A DNA stretch of 64,000 bases from Lysobacter sp. (GTDB lineage: Bacteria; Pseudomonadota; Gammaproteobacteria; Xanthomonadales; Xanthomonadaceae): the NCBI GenBank assembly GCA_013141175.1, contig JABFRN010000001.1, positions 2,675,234-2,739,233 of the forward strand, read 5' to 3'. The position numbers were made by a program, and so were the translations under genes. Of this stretch, positions 25,632-34,088 are shown one piece after another. Within the stretch, counting starts at the first letter, position 1. Every line of letters begins with the position of its first letter. The notes beneath the pieces are model-generated. The model had not been told where the DNA came from. It searched no databases and saw only the letters and a program-made list of their open reading frames with translations.

Positions 25632-25997
25632 ATGGCCAAGCTCCTGCTCAATCTGCGCAATGTGCCCGACGACGAGGCGGACGATGTGCGTGCGCTGCTC
25701 GAAGACCACGAGATCGCGTACTACGAGACCTCGCCCGGGTTCTGGAATATCTCGCTGGGCGGAATATGGGTGCGCGAAGATGCGGCCTTCGCGGAGGCCA
25801 AGCGTGCGATGGCCGGGTATCAGGCGCAGCGCGCTGCGCGCGTTCGGGCCGAGAACGAGGCGGCCCGCCGGGACGGCACCGCTGGCACGTTCATGACCGT
25901 GCTGCGCAACGAGCCGATGCGCGTGTTGTCGGCGGTGCTGGGCATCATTTTCGCAATCGCGCTGGTGGCACTGCCGGCGCTGCTGCTGCGGAGATGA
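25632..25997 (+). CDS. DUF6164-like membrane protein
   Basis: A 121-residue protein: a soluble N-terminal domain of about 75 residues (MAKLLLNLRNVPDDEADDVR, then YYETSPGFWNISLGGIWV) and one C-terminal transmembrane helix (about 97-118, VLSAVLGIIFAIALVALPALLL). This architecture matches the DUF6164 proteins found widely in Xanthomonadaceae and related gammaproteobacteria, function unknown. The N-terminal domain resembles small alpha/beta signal-transduction folds with DNA-independent roles, but nothing more can be said. The family assignment is from memory. Confidence 0.65.
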   Translation: MAKLLLNLRNVPDDEADDVRALLEDHEIAYYETSPGFWNISLGGIWVREDAAFAEAKRAMAGYQAQRAARVRAENEAARRDGTAGTFMTVLRNEPMRVLSAVLGIIFAIALVALPALLLRR

Positions 25998-26000
25998 GCG

Positions 26001-26144
26001 AGTAGGGTGGAGTAAGCGCAGCGCAACTCCACCATTGAGACGCGGCATATTTCCTGGTGCGATCGACTGTTTTTCACTCTCTGGTCGATGGGTGGGCTTT
26101 CGCCGATTCGATGGTGGAGTTGCGCTGCGCTTGCTCCACCCTAC
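26001..26144. repeat. Palindromic repeat doublet, AAGCGCAGCGC-core variant (copy A)
   Basis: Forward half at 26002-26036 (GTAGGGTGGAGTAAGCGCAG then CGCAACTCCACCATT) and its inverted partner at 26111-26144, about 75 bp apart. Each half is an imperfect hairpin with GGTGGAGT / ACTCCACC arms. It lies between convergent genes, immediately after the DUF6164-like stop codon, and could act as a bidirectional terminator. Confidence 0.85.
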
Positions 26145-26160
26145 GCGTTGCCGGTGTTGA

Positions 26161-26427
26161 TCAGGAAGACTCGTCCGTGATGCGCTGCACGCGCGCGCGG
26201 TACGCGCCCACGTTGTCGCCGTCGATGCGCGTTTGCTGCGTGCCTTCGATCGTGTCGACCTTCGTGTCCGACTCCGCGCCCGTCACCGGCTTCGCCTCGA
26301 CTTTCGTCTCGTGCTCGAAGCCGTGCGATTTGTCGGTATTGCGGTAATACCGGTACAAGGCCCAGTACAGCGCGGTGGCGCCGACCGGGCCGGCCGCCAG
26401 CAGCCAGAGTCCGCCGTCGTCGCTCAT
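26161..26427 (-). CDS. Small membrane protein coupled to the zinc-ribbon gene
   Basis: An 88-residue protein (MSDDGGLWLLAAGPVGATAL) with one N-terminal membrane helix (about 5-25) and a charged C-terminal tail (HGFEHETKVEAKPVTGAESD). No known family. Its ATG overlaps the stop of the upstream zinc-ribbon gene (ATGA at 26424-26427), so it is the third gene of an operon with the SPFH/SHOCT and zinc-ribbon proteins. The start is chosen by this overlap. Confidence 0.65.
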   Translation of the reverse strand: MSDDGGLWLLAAGPVGATALYWALYRYYRNTDKSHGFEHETKVEAKPVTGAESDTKVDTIEGTQQTRIDGDNVGAYRARVQRITDESS

Positions 26428-27734
26428 GAGGAACCTGCCAGGATCGCGATGGCGATGGTTTCGAGGATGGTGCCGACGGTGAGCGCGGCCAGCAGCAGTT
26501 TCCACTGCTGCACCGGCACGCTGCCCATGGTTTCGCCGGTGCGGCCGTTCACCGCGATGTAGTGCAGCATGCCGCCTTTAGCACCGGGCTGGTGGTACGA
26601 GTACAGCCAGACCGGCAGGTACATGGAGACCCAGCGCGTGCCGTGGACGTCGAGCTTTTCCTGTTCCCAGCGTACGCCGCGGTCGTAGCGGCGCACCGAG
26701 GCCTGGACCTGGGCGCGGGCGATCGACAGCAACTGATCTTCCAGGCGCGGGTGCAGATGCTCGACGTTGCTATTGCGCTTCTCGGAGGTGAAGCCCGAGA
26801 GGTACGAGGCGTTCCACTTCACCGCGTTCTTGGTGTCGAACGGCAGGATGGTGTTGATGATGTTGTTGGTGTTGACGCGCACGTCCAGGTTGCCGCGCTC
26901 GGTGGACGATTCCAGCGGCAGGTCGTCCACGGTGAAATCCACGTGGCGCTGCAACTGGTACACGTCGGCGTCGTAGTAGGTCTTCTTGTTGTTGTCGGTG
27001 CCGCGCGTGTATTCGCGGGTCTTGATCTCGCCCTTGCCGGCGACGTCGGCGCTCGCGTTGCCGTCGACGATCATGTACGGCAGGTACACGCCGACGACGT
27101 TCTCGGGCGTGAACTGTTCCTTGAATTCCTTCAGCGCGAACAGCCGCCGCTTGTCGACGAACTGGCGGATGCGCGCGACCGCGTCGTCCTTCTTGATGTG
27201 GAAGGGCAGCACCGCGTCGGGCACCGCGCCGTTGGCCACCTGTTCGTTGACGCCGAAGACGTGGCGGCACCAGTGGCAGCGCGCGGTCATCGCGCTTTCG
27301 GTGTTGACCGTGACCTCGGCGCCGCAGCCGGTGCATTTGAAGGTCATCAGCACGGCGGCGTCGGCGGCGATGTCGCGCGCGCCCGAGGCGATGACCGTGC
27401 CCTTGAGCTGGTCGATGCCTTCGCCGAATCCGAACAGCTCCTCGACCCGCGCGCCGTCCCATTCGTTGCGGCAGTACAGGCAGACCAGCAGATCGGTGCC
27501 GAGCTTGTGGCGGATGTCGGTCGAGCCGCATTTCGGGCAGCGGTTGAGGCCGTCGCTGAGCTCGGCTGCGGCGGTGTCGATGGCGACCGGATCGGGCGCT
27601 TCGAGTTCCTCGCGGATCGCGTCGGGCAGGGTGGCCGGGTCGATCGGCAGGCTGCCGGGCAACGGCGGCACGTCCTGCGGCGAACCCGGGCCGGTGACGG
27701 GCGGCAACGGCGGCGGCGTCTTGAAGTCGGACAT
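26424..27734 (-). CDS. TFIIB-type zinc-ribbon membrane protein
   Basis: A 436-residue protein. After a Pro-rich N-terminus come two zinc-ribbon knuckle pairs: NRCPKCGSTD with LVCLYCRNEW (about 65-95), and FKCTGCGAEV with ARCHWCRHVF (about 130-155). A large beta-rich middle domain follows, then one or two C-terminal hydrophobic segments (LLLAALTVGTILETIAIAIL). Proteins of this architecture are regularly encoded next to an SPFH/SHOCT protein, as here at 27755. The pair is predicted to form a membrane-associated scaffold, but the function is unknown. Ends in a 4-nt overlap with the following small membrane-protein gene. Confidence 0.75.
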   Translation of the reverse strand: MSDFKTPPPLPPVTGPGSPQDVPPLPGSLPIDPATLPDAIREELEAPDPVAIDTAAAELSDGLNRCPKCGSTDIRHKLGTDLLVCLYCRNEWDGARVEELFGFGEGIDQLKGTVIASGARDIAADAAVLMTFKCTGCGAEVTVNTESAMTARCHWCRHVFGVNEQVANGAVPDAVLPFHIKKDDAVARIRQFVDKRRLFALKEFKEQFTPENVVGVYLPYMIVDGNASADVAGKGEIKTREYTRGTDNNKKTYYDADVYQLQRHVDFTVDDLPLESSTERGNLDVRVNTNNIINTILPFDTKNAVKWNASYLSGFTSEKRNSNVEHLHPRLEDQLLSIARAQVQASVRRYDRGVRWEQEKLDVHGTRWVSMYLPVWLYSYHQPGAKGGMLHYIAVNGRTGETMGSVPVQQWKLLLAALTVGTILETIAIAILAGSS

Positions 27735-27754
27735 GGTCGCTGCGCGCCTGCGGC

Positions 27755-28903
27755 TTACAGGCCCAGTGCCTTGGCCTTGAGCGCGTCGTAGTCGTCCTGG
27801 GTGATCAGGCCGAGGTCCAGCATCTCCTTGGCCTTCTTCAGTTTGGCGACCGGGTCATCCGCAGCGGGCGCGGCGGGCGCCACCGGCTGCTGCATGCTTC
27901 CGATGCCGAGCATGCCCGATGCCATGCCCACGCCCATGAGGCCCGCAGCGCCGCCGTTTTCTCCCGCCGACTGGATGCCCTGCGCCACGCTGGCCTGCAG
28001 GTTCGAGTTGCCGCGCGAACCGGACAGCGCATCCGCGCGCTGCACGGTCTTGAGCAGTTCGCGGGTGTTCGCGTCGTACTCGATCGAGACGATGGCGGTC
28101 TTGACGATGGCCAGGCCGCGATCGGACTTCCACTGGTAGCCCTGCTCGACCGCATCGGACAGGCTTTTCGCGAAGCCGAGCGAATCCTGCTGCAGCTTGG
28201 TGATGCGATTGCCCTTGGACGGATCGTTCGTGTACAGGCTGAAGGCCGGCGCGAGCGAGCCGACGACTTCGTTGAACAGCTGGCTGGCGGCGGCGTTGTC
28301 GTGGTCGGTGAAATCGAAGACCTGGCCCGGCTGCAGAAAGCTGGCCGGCACGAAGTTCTTCACGAACAGGATCGGATCGACGATCTTCAGCGTGTACGAG
28401 CCGCGCGTGACCGCGCCGACCTGGGTGTTGAGGAAGCCGTCGTCCCAGTAGATCTCGGACTGCGTACCGAAACGGTTGTCCGGCAGTTCCTTCAGCGAGA
28501 CGAAGAAGGCGGCCTGCTGCGAGCCCGGCTGGCCGCCGAACTTGAAGCGTTCCCAACTTTGCGTGATCAGCGGGCTGACGATGCCGTCGCCGGCGAAGAT
28601 GGACTGCGAGTTGAGGTCGTCCGAGCGCCACTCGTAGCCGCCGGGCTCGGCGACGAAGCCGGTGATCTTGCCGTCCTGGAACAGCAGCAGCCCGTAGCCT
28701 TCGGGCACGACGATCTTCGACCCGTTGGTGATGATGTTGGAGGAGCCGCTGGTGTTCGAGCCACGCCCGGCATTGGTGCCCTGCGGGACCGCCGCGAACA
28801 GCGCCGCCGTCGACGGCAGGCCGGCCGGCACCGTGTAGAAGTCCTTCCACTGGTCCGCGAACATGCCGCCGACCGCACCCGTGACCGCCTGTACAAGACC
28901 CAT
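27755..28903 (-). CDS. SPFH-domain protein with C-terminal SHOCT motif
   Basis: A 382-residue protein. The N-terminus (MGLVQAVTGAVGGMFADQWK) leads into an SPFH/band-7-like domain of the virion-core-protein type (KIVVPEGYGLLLFQDGKITG, later IVKTAIVSIEYDANTRELLK). A Gly/Ala/Met-rich linker follows, then a C-terminal SHOCT helix pair (DDPVAKLKKAKEMLDLGLIT ...DYDALKAKA), usually an oligomerisation tag. GGAG precedes ATG 28903. The zinc-ribbon gene lies 20 bp downstream. Its likely role is a membrane-microdomain scaffold acting with that protein; substrates unknown. Confidence 0.8.
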   Translation of the reverse strand: MGLVQAVTGAVGGMFADQWKDFYTVPAGLPSTAALFAAVPQGTNAGRGSNTSGSSNIITNGSKIVVPEGYGLLLFQDGKITGFVAEPGGYEWRSDDLNSQSIFAGDGIVSPLITQSWERFKFGGQPGSQQAAFFVSLKELPDNRFGTQSEIYWDDGFLNTQVGAVTRGSYTLKIVDPILFVKNFVPASFLQPGQVFDFTDHDNAAASQLFNEVVGSLAPAFSLYTNDPSKGNRITKLQQDSLGFAKSLSDAVEQGYQWKSDRGLAIVKTAIVSIEYDANTRELLKTVQRADALSGSRGNSNLQASVAQGIQSAGENGGAAGLMGVGMASGMLGIGSMQQPVAPAAPAADDPVAKLKKAKEMLDLGLITQDDYDALKAKALGL

Positions 28904-29337
28904 GACCACTCTCCACGATTCGTGGCTGGGCGCCATGCCCGCCATGCTGGCGAACTATACACGCGCCAAGGTCACGCGAATGACCGGCAACCCGCATGGC
29001 GGTCGGGCGGCAAGGACTCCGCGAGACAGCACGTGCGATGAAGCAAGCGCAGCGCAACGCCACCACTGCGGCGCCAGCGGCGCGATGCGCGCCCGACGCA
29101 ATCGCTCGTTTGCACGGGAGCGGCCAGCGGGTGCAACGGAAGGATCGCAGCACCGGAATCGGCGGGCCGATGGGCTTCAAGTCCAAGCTCATCCGACGCC
29201 CTGCTGGCGAGCGCGGGGTTGCCGGGCGCTTCCCTTCCTGGCCATGCACTTGGGAAAACGGCCCTCGTCTCCTTCCCATCGACGGATGTTTGATAGGCTT
29301 CCGGGTCTTCGTCGATGGGTGGAAGCCGGTGTCCTTC
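28904..29337. other. 434-bp gene-free stretch between divergent SPFH and acyltransferase genes
   Basis: Holds both promoters and, at about 29041-29067, AAGCAAGCGCAGCGCAACGC then CACCAC, a decayed half of the repeat family at 26001. An in-frame extension of the acyltransferase runs through it, but its composition is Arg/Gly-rich and there is no ribosome site. Confidence 0.5.
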
Positions 29338-30213
29338 ATGGTGTGGTTGCGTGTGGTGCCGATTCTGCTGTTGATCGTGGCCAATACGCTGGTGCATGCA
29401 TTGCCCCTGCTGGCTGTCGCGGTGTCAAAAGCCGTACTGCCGTTCGAGCGGGCGCGGCTGGCCTGCAACCCGGTGCTGACGGGCCTGGGCGAAAGCTGGA
29501 TCGCGGCCAACAGCGCCATGATCGACCGCTTCACGCGCATCTGCTTCCATGTCAGCGAATCGACACCGCTGCATGCGGATGGCCACTATCTGGTGCTGGC
29601 CAACCACCAGAGCTGGGTGGATATTCTGGTGTTGCAGAAGGTCTTCAACCGGCGGATTCCGTTCCTGCGTTTTTTCCTGAAGCGCCAACTGATCTGGGTG
29701 CCGGTGCTCGGGTTGTGCTGGTGGGCGCTGGATTTCCCGTTCATGGGGCGCTACACGCGCAAGCAGATCGCGAAGAATCCGGCGCTGGGCAAGCGCGACA
29801 TGGAGGCCACGCGTCGTGCCTGCGAGAAGTTCCGCAGCATCCCCGTCGCGGTGATGAACTTCGTGGAAGGCACCCGGTTCAGGCCGGAAAAGCACGCTTC
29901 GCAGGCGTCGCCGTATCGTCATCTGCTCAAGCCGAAATCCGGCGGTGTGGCATTCGTGATCGATGCGATGGGCGAGAGCCTGCACGCGATACTCGACGTC
30001 ACGATCGTCTATCCCGGCGGTCGGCCTTCGATGCTGGATCTGATCGGCGGGCGCATGGAGGAGGTACGCGTGGCGATCCGGCAGCGTCCGATCCCGGATG
30101 CGCTGATCGGCGGCAGTTATCAGGACGATCGCGCGTTCCGGGCCCGCTTCCAGCAATGGATGAACGCGATCTGGGAAGAGAAGGATGCGGAGATCACGCG
30201 CTTGCTGGGGTGA
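29338..30213 (+). CDS. 1-acyl-glycerol-3-phosphate acyltransferase-like (YihG type)
   Basis: A 291-residue membrane acyltransferase of the PlsC superfamily. The catalytic HX4D motif is NHQSWVD (H90, D95) and the acceptor-binding motif is FVEGTRF (about 175-181). A hydrophobic N-terminal helix (8-30) and a second hydrophobic region around 110-135 anchor it in the inner membrane. The length and motif wording fit the YihG/LCLAT1-like subgroup, which adds the second acyl chain to lysophosphatidic acid with broad substrate preference. Started at ATG 29338, because earlier in-frame sequence is not protein-like. Monocistronic. Confidence 0.82.
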   Translation: MVWLRVVPILLLIVANTLVHALPLLAVAVSKAVLPFERARLACNPVLTGLGESWIAANSAMIDRFTRICFHVSESTPLHADGHYLVLANHQSWVDILVLQKVFNRRIPFLRFFLKRQLIWVPVLGLCWWALDFPFMGRYTRKQIAKNPALGKRDMEATRRACEKFRSIPVAVMNFVEGTRFRPEKHASQASPYRHLLKPKSGGVAFVIDAMGESLHAILDVTIVYPGGRPSMLDLIGGRMEEVRVAIRQRPIPDALIGGSYQDDRAFRARFQQWMNAIWEEKDAEITRLLG

Positions 30214-30342
30214 GTGGAAGCCACAACGACGGATAGCGAATGGATGGCGGGCCTGCGCCTGCCATTCCCTGCGCAACGCGGAGCAAGCGCCGCGTCACGC
30301 CACGGAATCGCGACACCATGTGCGCACCGCGCTGCCGCGATC

Positions 30343-30867
30343 TCACCCGCGTCGCGCCGCCTCGATGGCGGCGACATCGATCTTGTGCATCGTCATCATC
30401 GCGTCGAAGGCGCGCTTGGCGACCGCCGGGTCCGGGTCGGTGTAGGCATCGATGAGGACGCGCGGGGTGATCTGCCACGACAGGCCCCACCGGTCCTTGC
30501 ACCAGCCGCACGCGCTTTCCTGGCCGCCGTTGTCGACGATCGCGTTCCACAGCCGATCCGTTTCGGCCTGATCGTCGGTGGCCACCTGGAACGAGAACGC
30601 TTCGCTGTGCTTGATCATCGGGCCGCCATTCAGGCCGATGCACGGAATGCCCAGTACGGTGAACTCGACCGTCAGCACGTCGCCCTGCTTGCCGGAAGGA
30701 TAATCGCCCGGCGCGTGATGCACGGCCGTTACCGCGCTGTCGGAGAAGGTCTCGGCGTAGAACATCGCGGCATCCAGCGCGGTGCCGTCGAACCAGAGGC
30801 AGATCGTGTTCCTGGGGGCCATGCGTCCGGAAGCCATGCCGTTTGAAGTCATGCTGTTTGAAGTCAT
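30343..30867 (-). CDS. PhnB/VOC-family protein
   Basis: A 174-residue protein of the PhnB-like vicinal oxygen chelate family: RNTICLWFDGTALDAAMFYA at the start of the domain, IGLNGGPMIKHSEAFSFQV in the middle and CGWCKDRWGLSWQITPRVL near the end. The Cys-rich CGWCKDRWG turn is typical of this subgroup. These are usually small cytoplasmic proteins of unknown substrate. The N-terminus contains three near-identical repeats of M-T/A-S-N/G; I chose the first Met (30867), which has AGGAG seven bases upstream. It is co-oriented with the DHFR-like gene. Confidence 0.85.
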   Translation of the reverse strand: MTSNSMTSNGMASGRMAPRNTICLWFDGTALDAAMFYAETFSDSAVTAVHHAPGDYPSGKQGDVLTVEFTVLGIPCIGLNGGPMIKHSEAFSFQVATDDQAETDRLWNAIVDNGGQESACGWCKDRWGLSWQITPRVLIDAYTDPDPAVAKRAFDAMMTMHKIDVAAIEAARRG

Positions 30868-30953
30868 GTCGTTCTCCTGTGTCGGGGGTCGGTACATGGT
30901 CGGCCCGATTATCCGGGCCCGTTCTTGAACCGGTGTAAAGCCGATGGGGGCGT

Positions 30954-31574
30954 TCAGACCTCCCCGATCGTGCCGGTCCGCACCTCGCCCACGCGGACAT
31001 GGCGGGCGACCAGCACGCCGGAGGGTGAGGTCGTCGATGCTTCCAGCCTGAAGGTCGCAGCCTGCGTCCGGCTGTCGAACAGCCGCTTGCCACGACCGAG
31101 CAGGATCGGAAAGACCAGCAGGCTCAGTTCGTCGACGATATCCGTGGCGAGCAACTGCTGCACGAGATCGCTGCTGCCCTGCGTCACCAGATCGGGGCCA
31201 TCGACGCGCTTGAGTTCGCGCAGCGCGTCGATGACATCGCCACCCAGCGCGCGGCTGTTGCGCCAGTCCAGCGTGTCGGGACGATGCGTGGCGACGTGCT
31301 TGGCGGCGGCGTTGAATCCGTCGGCGATGTTCCCGTACGAGCCATCGCCCGGCACATGCGGCCAGTACGCGGCGAAGATGTCGTAGGTGCGGCGCCCCAG
31401 CACCAGATCGAACGGGCGCGAGAACACGCCGCCCATCACGTCGTCGCCTTCGTCGATGTAGGGCCACGCCCAACCGCCGTGGACGAAGCCGCCGTCGCGG
31501 TCTTCGTCGGGCCCGCCGGGCCCCTGTATCACGCCGTCGAGGCTGATCATTGCGGCAACGATGAGTTTTCTCAT
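30954..31574 (-). CDS. Dihydrofolate reductase-like (RibD C-terminal family) protein
   Basis: A 206-residue protein of the DHFR/RibD_C superfamily: MRKLIVAAMISLDGVIQGPG at the start, DLVLGRRTYDIFAAYWP, GGDVIDALRELK, VTQGSSDLVQQLLATDIVDE and LLVFPILLGRGKRLF, in the family order. NADPH-dependent reductase activity is expected, substrate unknown; YyaP/YwjB-type members are not needed for folate synthesis. AGGAG seven bases upstream favours the ATG at 31574 over a GTG two codons earlier. Same strand as the VOC gene 87 bp downstream, possibly an operon. Confidence 0.85.
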   Translation of the reverse strand: MRKLIVAAMISLDGVIQGPGGPDEDRDGGFVHGGWAWPYIDEGDDVMGGVFSRPFDLVLGRRTYDIFAAYWPHVPGDGSYGNIADGFNAAAKHVATHRPDTLDWRNSRALGGDVIDALRELKRVDGPDLVTQGSSDLVQQLLATDIVDELSLLVFPILLGRGKRLFDSRTQAATFRLEASTTSPSGVLVARHVRVGEVRTGTIGEV

Positions 31575-31827
31575 GTCCACTCCTGCGGGGGATGAAACGT
31601 CGGCCTGTTCTTCTCCGACGAGCGACGGCCCCGGGGATCGACAGCCGCCGGGTAAAAAAACAGTGAATCATCGCGCTGACCCGCAAGGCGGGCTTGCGCC
31701 CGTCCTGCCGCTGCCATTCGATCGCTTTTTCACATGACGCGCCCCCTTTCTGGCGCCGATCCGATCGCGTATAAAGGCGCTGCGGTTTTTCTGCCATCCG
31801 TCACAGAACCAAAGGGGAGCAAGTCCA

Positions 31828-32442
31828 ATGTCCATGTCTTTCCGCATCACCCATGCGGCGCGTCTGCTCGCGCTCGCGACGATGATGATCGCAGGCCTCA
31901 GCGGCTGCATTTCCATGAAATCCTACGTCGATCCGGCACTGCCGAAGGCGGGCAAGGGCGATCTGGTGGTCGCGCCGGAACCCAAGCCGGTGCAGGTCCT
32001 GTTCGAATTCCGCAGCAAGGGTGCGGCCAACGCTGCGGCGACTTCGCAGATCCGTCCCCGGGTGGTCGCGGTCGCTGCCGAATCCGGTCTGTTCAAGGAA
32101 ATCGCGGCTGCGGGCGGAGCGCCGTCCGGCGGTGTTCTCAAGGTGATGATCGACAATGTCGCGATCACCGACAACGCAGCGGCCAAGGGCTTCGGCACCG
32201 GCCTCACCTTCGGCCTCGTCGGCTCGATGGTCACCGATGGTTACGTGTGCACCATGACCTACACGCGCGACGGCAAAGCCACCGAAACGACGGTCAAGCA
32301 CGCGCTGCATTCCACGATCGGCAACAAGGCCGGCCCGGAAGGCCTGACGCCGATGACGCCGGCCGATGCGGTGAACGTGATCATGGACCAGCTGATCTGG
32401 AACGGGCTGAAACAGCTGTCCACCCAGGGCGCGTTCGAGTAA
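31828..32442 (+). CDS. Outer-membrane or periplasmic lipoprotein, uncharacterised
   Basis: A 204-residue lipoprotein. The signal peptide ends in MMIAGLSGC (lipobox LSGC near residue 27). The mature domain contains alternating strands and a Gly-rich hydrophobic stretch (GFGTGLTFGLVGSMVTDGYV, about 120-140). The pattern suggests DUF4410-like or related envelope lipoproteins, but I am not sure of the family. It is followed 6 bp later by a second lipoprotein gene of similar size and organisation, so the two probably form a complex or are ancient duplicates. Confidence 0.7.
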   Translation: MSMSFRITHAARLLALATMMIAGLSGCISMKSYVDPALPKAGKGDLVVAPEPKPVQVLFEFRSKGAANAAATSQIRPRVVAVAAESGLFKEIAAAGGAPSGGVLKVMIDNVAITDNAAAKGFGTGLTFGLVGSMVTDGYVCTMTYTRDGKATETTVKHALHSTIGNKAGPEGLTPMTPADAVNVIMDQLIWNGLKQLSTQGAFE

Positions 32443-32448
32443 GCCCGC

Positions 32449-33027
32449 ATGCGCCCGTCCATCCGTCTGCTGTTCTGCGGCGCTCTGCTCGCCACCCTTG
32501 CCGGCTGCGTCAGCACGCCGGCACTCACCTACCAGCCCAGTATCGATAACACCGAGCGCCTGCTGTCCGATCGGGACAAGCTCGACGTCGGCAGTTTCGA
32601 TGCTGCCGCCGGTGTCGAGAACCGTCGCCTCGGCATGCGCGGTTCGTCGTTGAACGGAGGCGCCGACGGCACGTTCGCCACGTACCTGAAGGATGCGCTG
32701 GCAACCGAGCTGCGCGAGGCCGGTCGATTCCAGCCCATGGCGGCGACCGTCGTCAGCGGCCGGCTGGTCGAGAACCGGATGAGCGCGGCCGGCGCCAGCC
32801 AGGGCAAGGCGACGATGGCGGCGGATTTCGTCGTCACCCGGGGCGGCGAGCAGGTGTACGCGCGGACGATCCGCATCGAGAATGCGTGGGAATCCTCGTT
32901 CATCGGTGCGATCGCCATTCCGGCCGCGATCACGGGGTATTCGGCCACCGTCCAGAAACTGCTGGGCGAACTGTTCGCCGATCCCGAATTCCGCCGCGCC
33001 ACGCAGACCGGCGCGATCGCGAACTGA
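32449..33027 (+). CDS. Second lipoprotein of the pair, uncharacterised
   Basis: A 192-residue lipoprotein with signal ALLATLAGC (lipobox LAGC, residues 17-20). The mature part has an alpha/beta pattern with TFATYLKDALATELREAGRF and RTIRIENAWESSFIGAIAIP, reminiscent of periplasmic proteins that bind at the outer membrane, including DUF4410/LPP20-like folds. The hydrophobic segment FIGAIAIPAAITGY parallels the Gly-rich stretch in the preceding protein. It is co-transcribed with the upstream lipoprotein (6-bp gap). A hairpin terminator lies 32 bp after the stop. Confidence 0.68.
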   Translation: MRPSIRLLFCGALLATLAGCVSTPALTYQPSIDNTERLLSDRDKLDVGSFDAAAGVENRRLGMRGSSLNGGADGTFATYLKDALATELREAGRFQPMAATVVSGRLVENRMSAAGASQGKATMAADFVVTRGGEQVYARTIRIENAWESSFIGAIAIPAAITGYSATVQKLLGELFADPEFRRATQTGAIAN

Positions 33028-33058
33028 AAGACTGTCGTCATTGAAGTGGTGATGGCGT

Positions 33059-33086
33059 CGGAGTGGGCTTTCATGAGCCCGCTCCG
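33059..33086. terminator. Bidirectional terminator hairpin between convergent genes
   Basis: An 11-bp stem (CGGAGTGGGCT / AGCCCGCTCCG, one G-T pair) with a 6-nt loop, followed by ATTCCGTTTT on the plus strand. It lies between the lipoprotein gene and the convergent methyltransferase gene. Confidence 0.65.
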
Positions 33087-33094
33087 ATTCCGTT

Positions 33095-33937
33095 TTACCG
33101 CTTCGCTCCCAACACGCCATCCAACGCCAATTCGGTCTTGAATCCCGCTTTTTCCAGGCGGGTCGCGACTTCGCGCGGCACATTGCGTCCGCTGGTGAGG
33201 GTGTTCGGGCTGCCGGTGTAGTGGAACAGGCGGCCACCGCGACGCAGCACGCGGGCGAGCTGGTCGTAGAACATCTGCGAATAGAGTTCGCCAGCGATAC
33301 CGAATCGCGGCGGGTCGTGCAGCAGCGCGTCGACCGAGGCATCCGGAATCTGCGCGATCGCCTGCGTCACATCGCCATGGGTCAGTTGCAGACGACCACC
33401 GGATTCGGCCGCGTCGGGATCGGGAGACCACGGGTTGAGCGTGCGCAGCCACAGCACGTCGGCGTTCTTCTCGAACGACTGGATGCGCGCGGCGCCGGCT
33501 TCCAGGCAGCACGCGGCGAAGTAGCCCAGCCCACCGCAGGTATCGAGTACGGTCTTGCCCTGCGGCTGCACCAGCGCCACCTTGCGCCGCGCGTCCTCGA
33601 TCGGCGATGCCTTCGCGGTGGGCAGCATCTTGATGCCGTCGATCTCGAAAGTCGGCGCGCCCCATTCGGTGGGCACCAGTTTGATCAGCGCGCCGGAATA
33701 GCGCGACACCGCCGTGAACGCGTCGCCATCCCAGTAATGGATCGTGCGGTCCTTGAGCTTGCCGGGCCAGGGATAGCGCTGCCCGCGCCATTCCCATGCG
33801 TCCGCGTCCAGCCGCGCTTCGCCGTTGGAACGGCCGAGGTCCAGCGAGCCGGTCCACGTGTCCGCGCCGTACTTGTGCGCGGCGAGCATGGATTCGCCCA
33901 GCGGGCGGGTGAGCAGGGGGCCTGCGTAGTGCGGCAT
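33095..33937 (-). CDS. Class I SAM-dependent methyltransferase
   Basis: A 280-residue protein. Motif I is TVLDTCGGLGYFAACCLEAG (about 129-148) and motif IV is LLHDPPRFGIAG (DPP, about 207-218), the NPPY/DPPR type found in methyltransferases acting on a planar nitrogen or nucleic acid base and in spermidine-synthase-like proteins. Residues 1-110 form a substrate domain with SRYSGALIKLVPTEWGAPT, similar to proteins annotated as spermine/spermidine synthase-like. The substrate is unknown. The ATG at 33937 begins the conserved part; the frame upstream overlaps the divergent gene. Confidence 0.78.
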   Translation of the reverse strand: MPHYAGPLLTRPLGESMLAAHKYGADTWTGSLDLGRSNGEARLDADAWEWRGQRYPWPGKLKDRTIHYWDGDAFTAVSRYSGALIKLVPTEWGAPTFEIDGIKMLPTAKASPIEDARRKVALVQPQGKTVLDTCGGLGYFAACCLEAGAARIQSFEKNADVLWLRTLNPWSPDPDAAESGGRLQLTHGDVTQAIAQIPDASVDALLHDPPRFGIAGELYSQMFYDQLARVLRRGGRLFHYTGSPNTLTSGRNVPREVATRLEKAGFKTELALDGVLGAKR

Positions 33938-34088
33938 GGGGGCGATCTTCGGAGCGGGCGGGCAGAATACCGTGGGTGTACGGTCTGCGCGTCGTCCCTG
34001 TTCGCCGCTGCGCCTCACCGCAGGCCCCGAACTGCCGACGATATACTCGCGCATCACTTCCCGCGCATCACTTCCGTGCCAGACATCC

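Noticed and set aside
31740-31827. A TATAAA at about 31769 as a promoter for the lipoprotein pair
   Set aside because: No matching -35 element at proper spacing; too weak to call.
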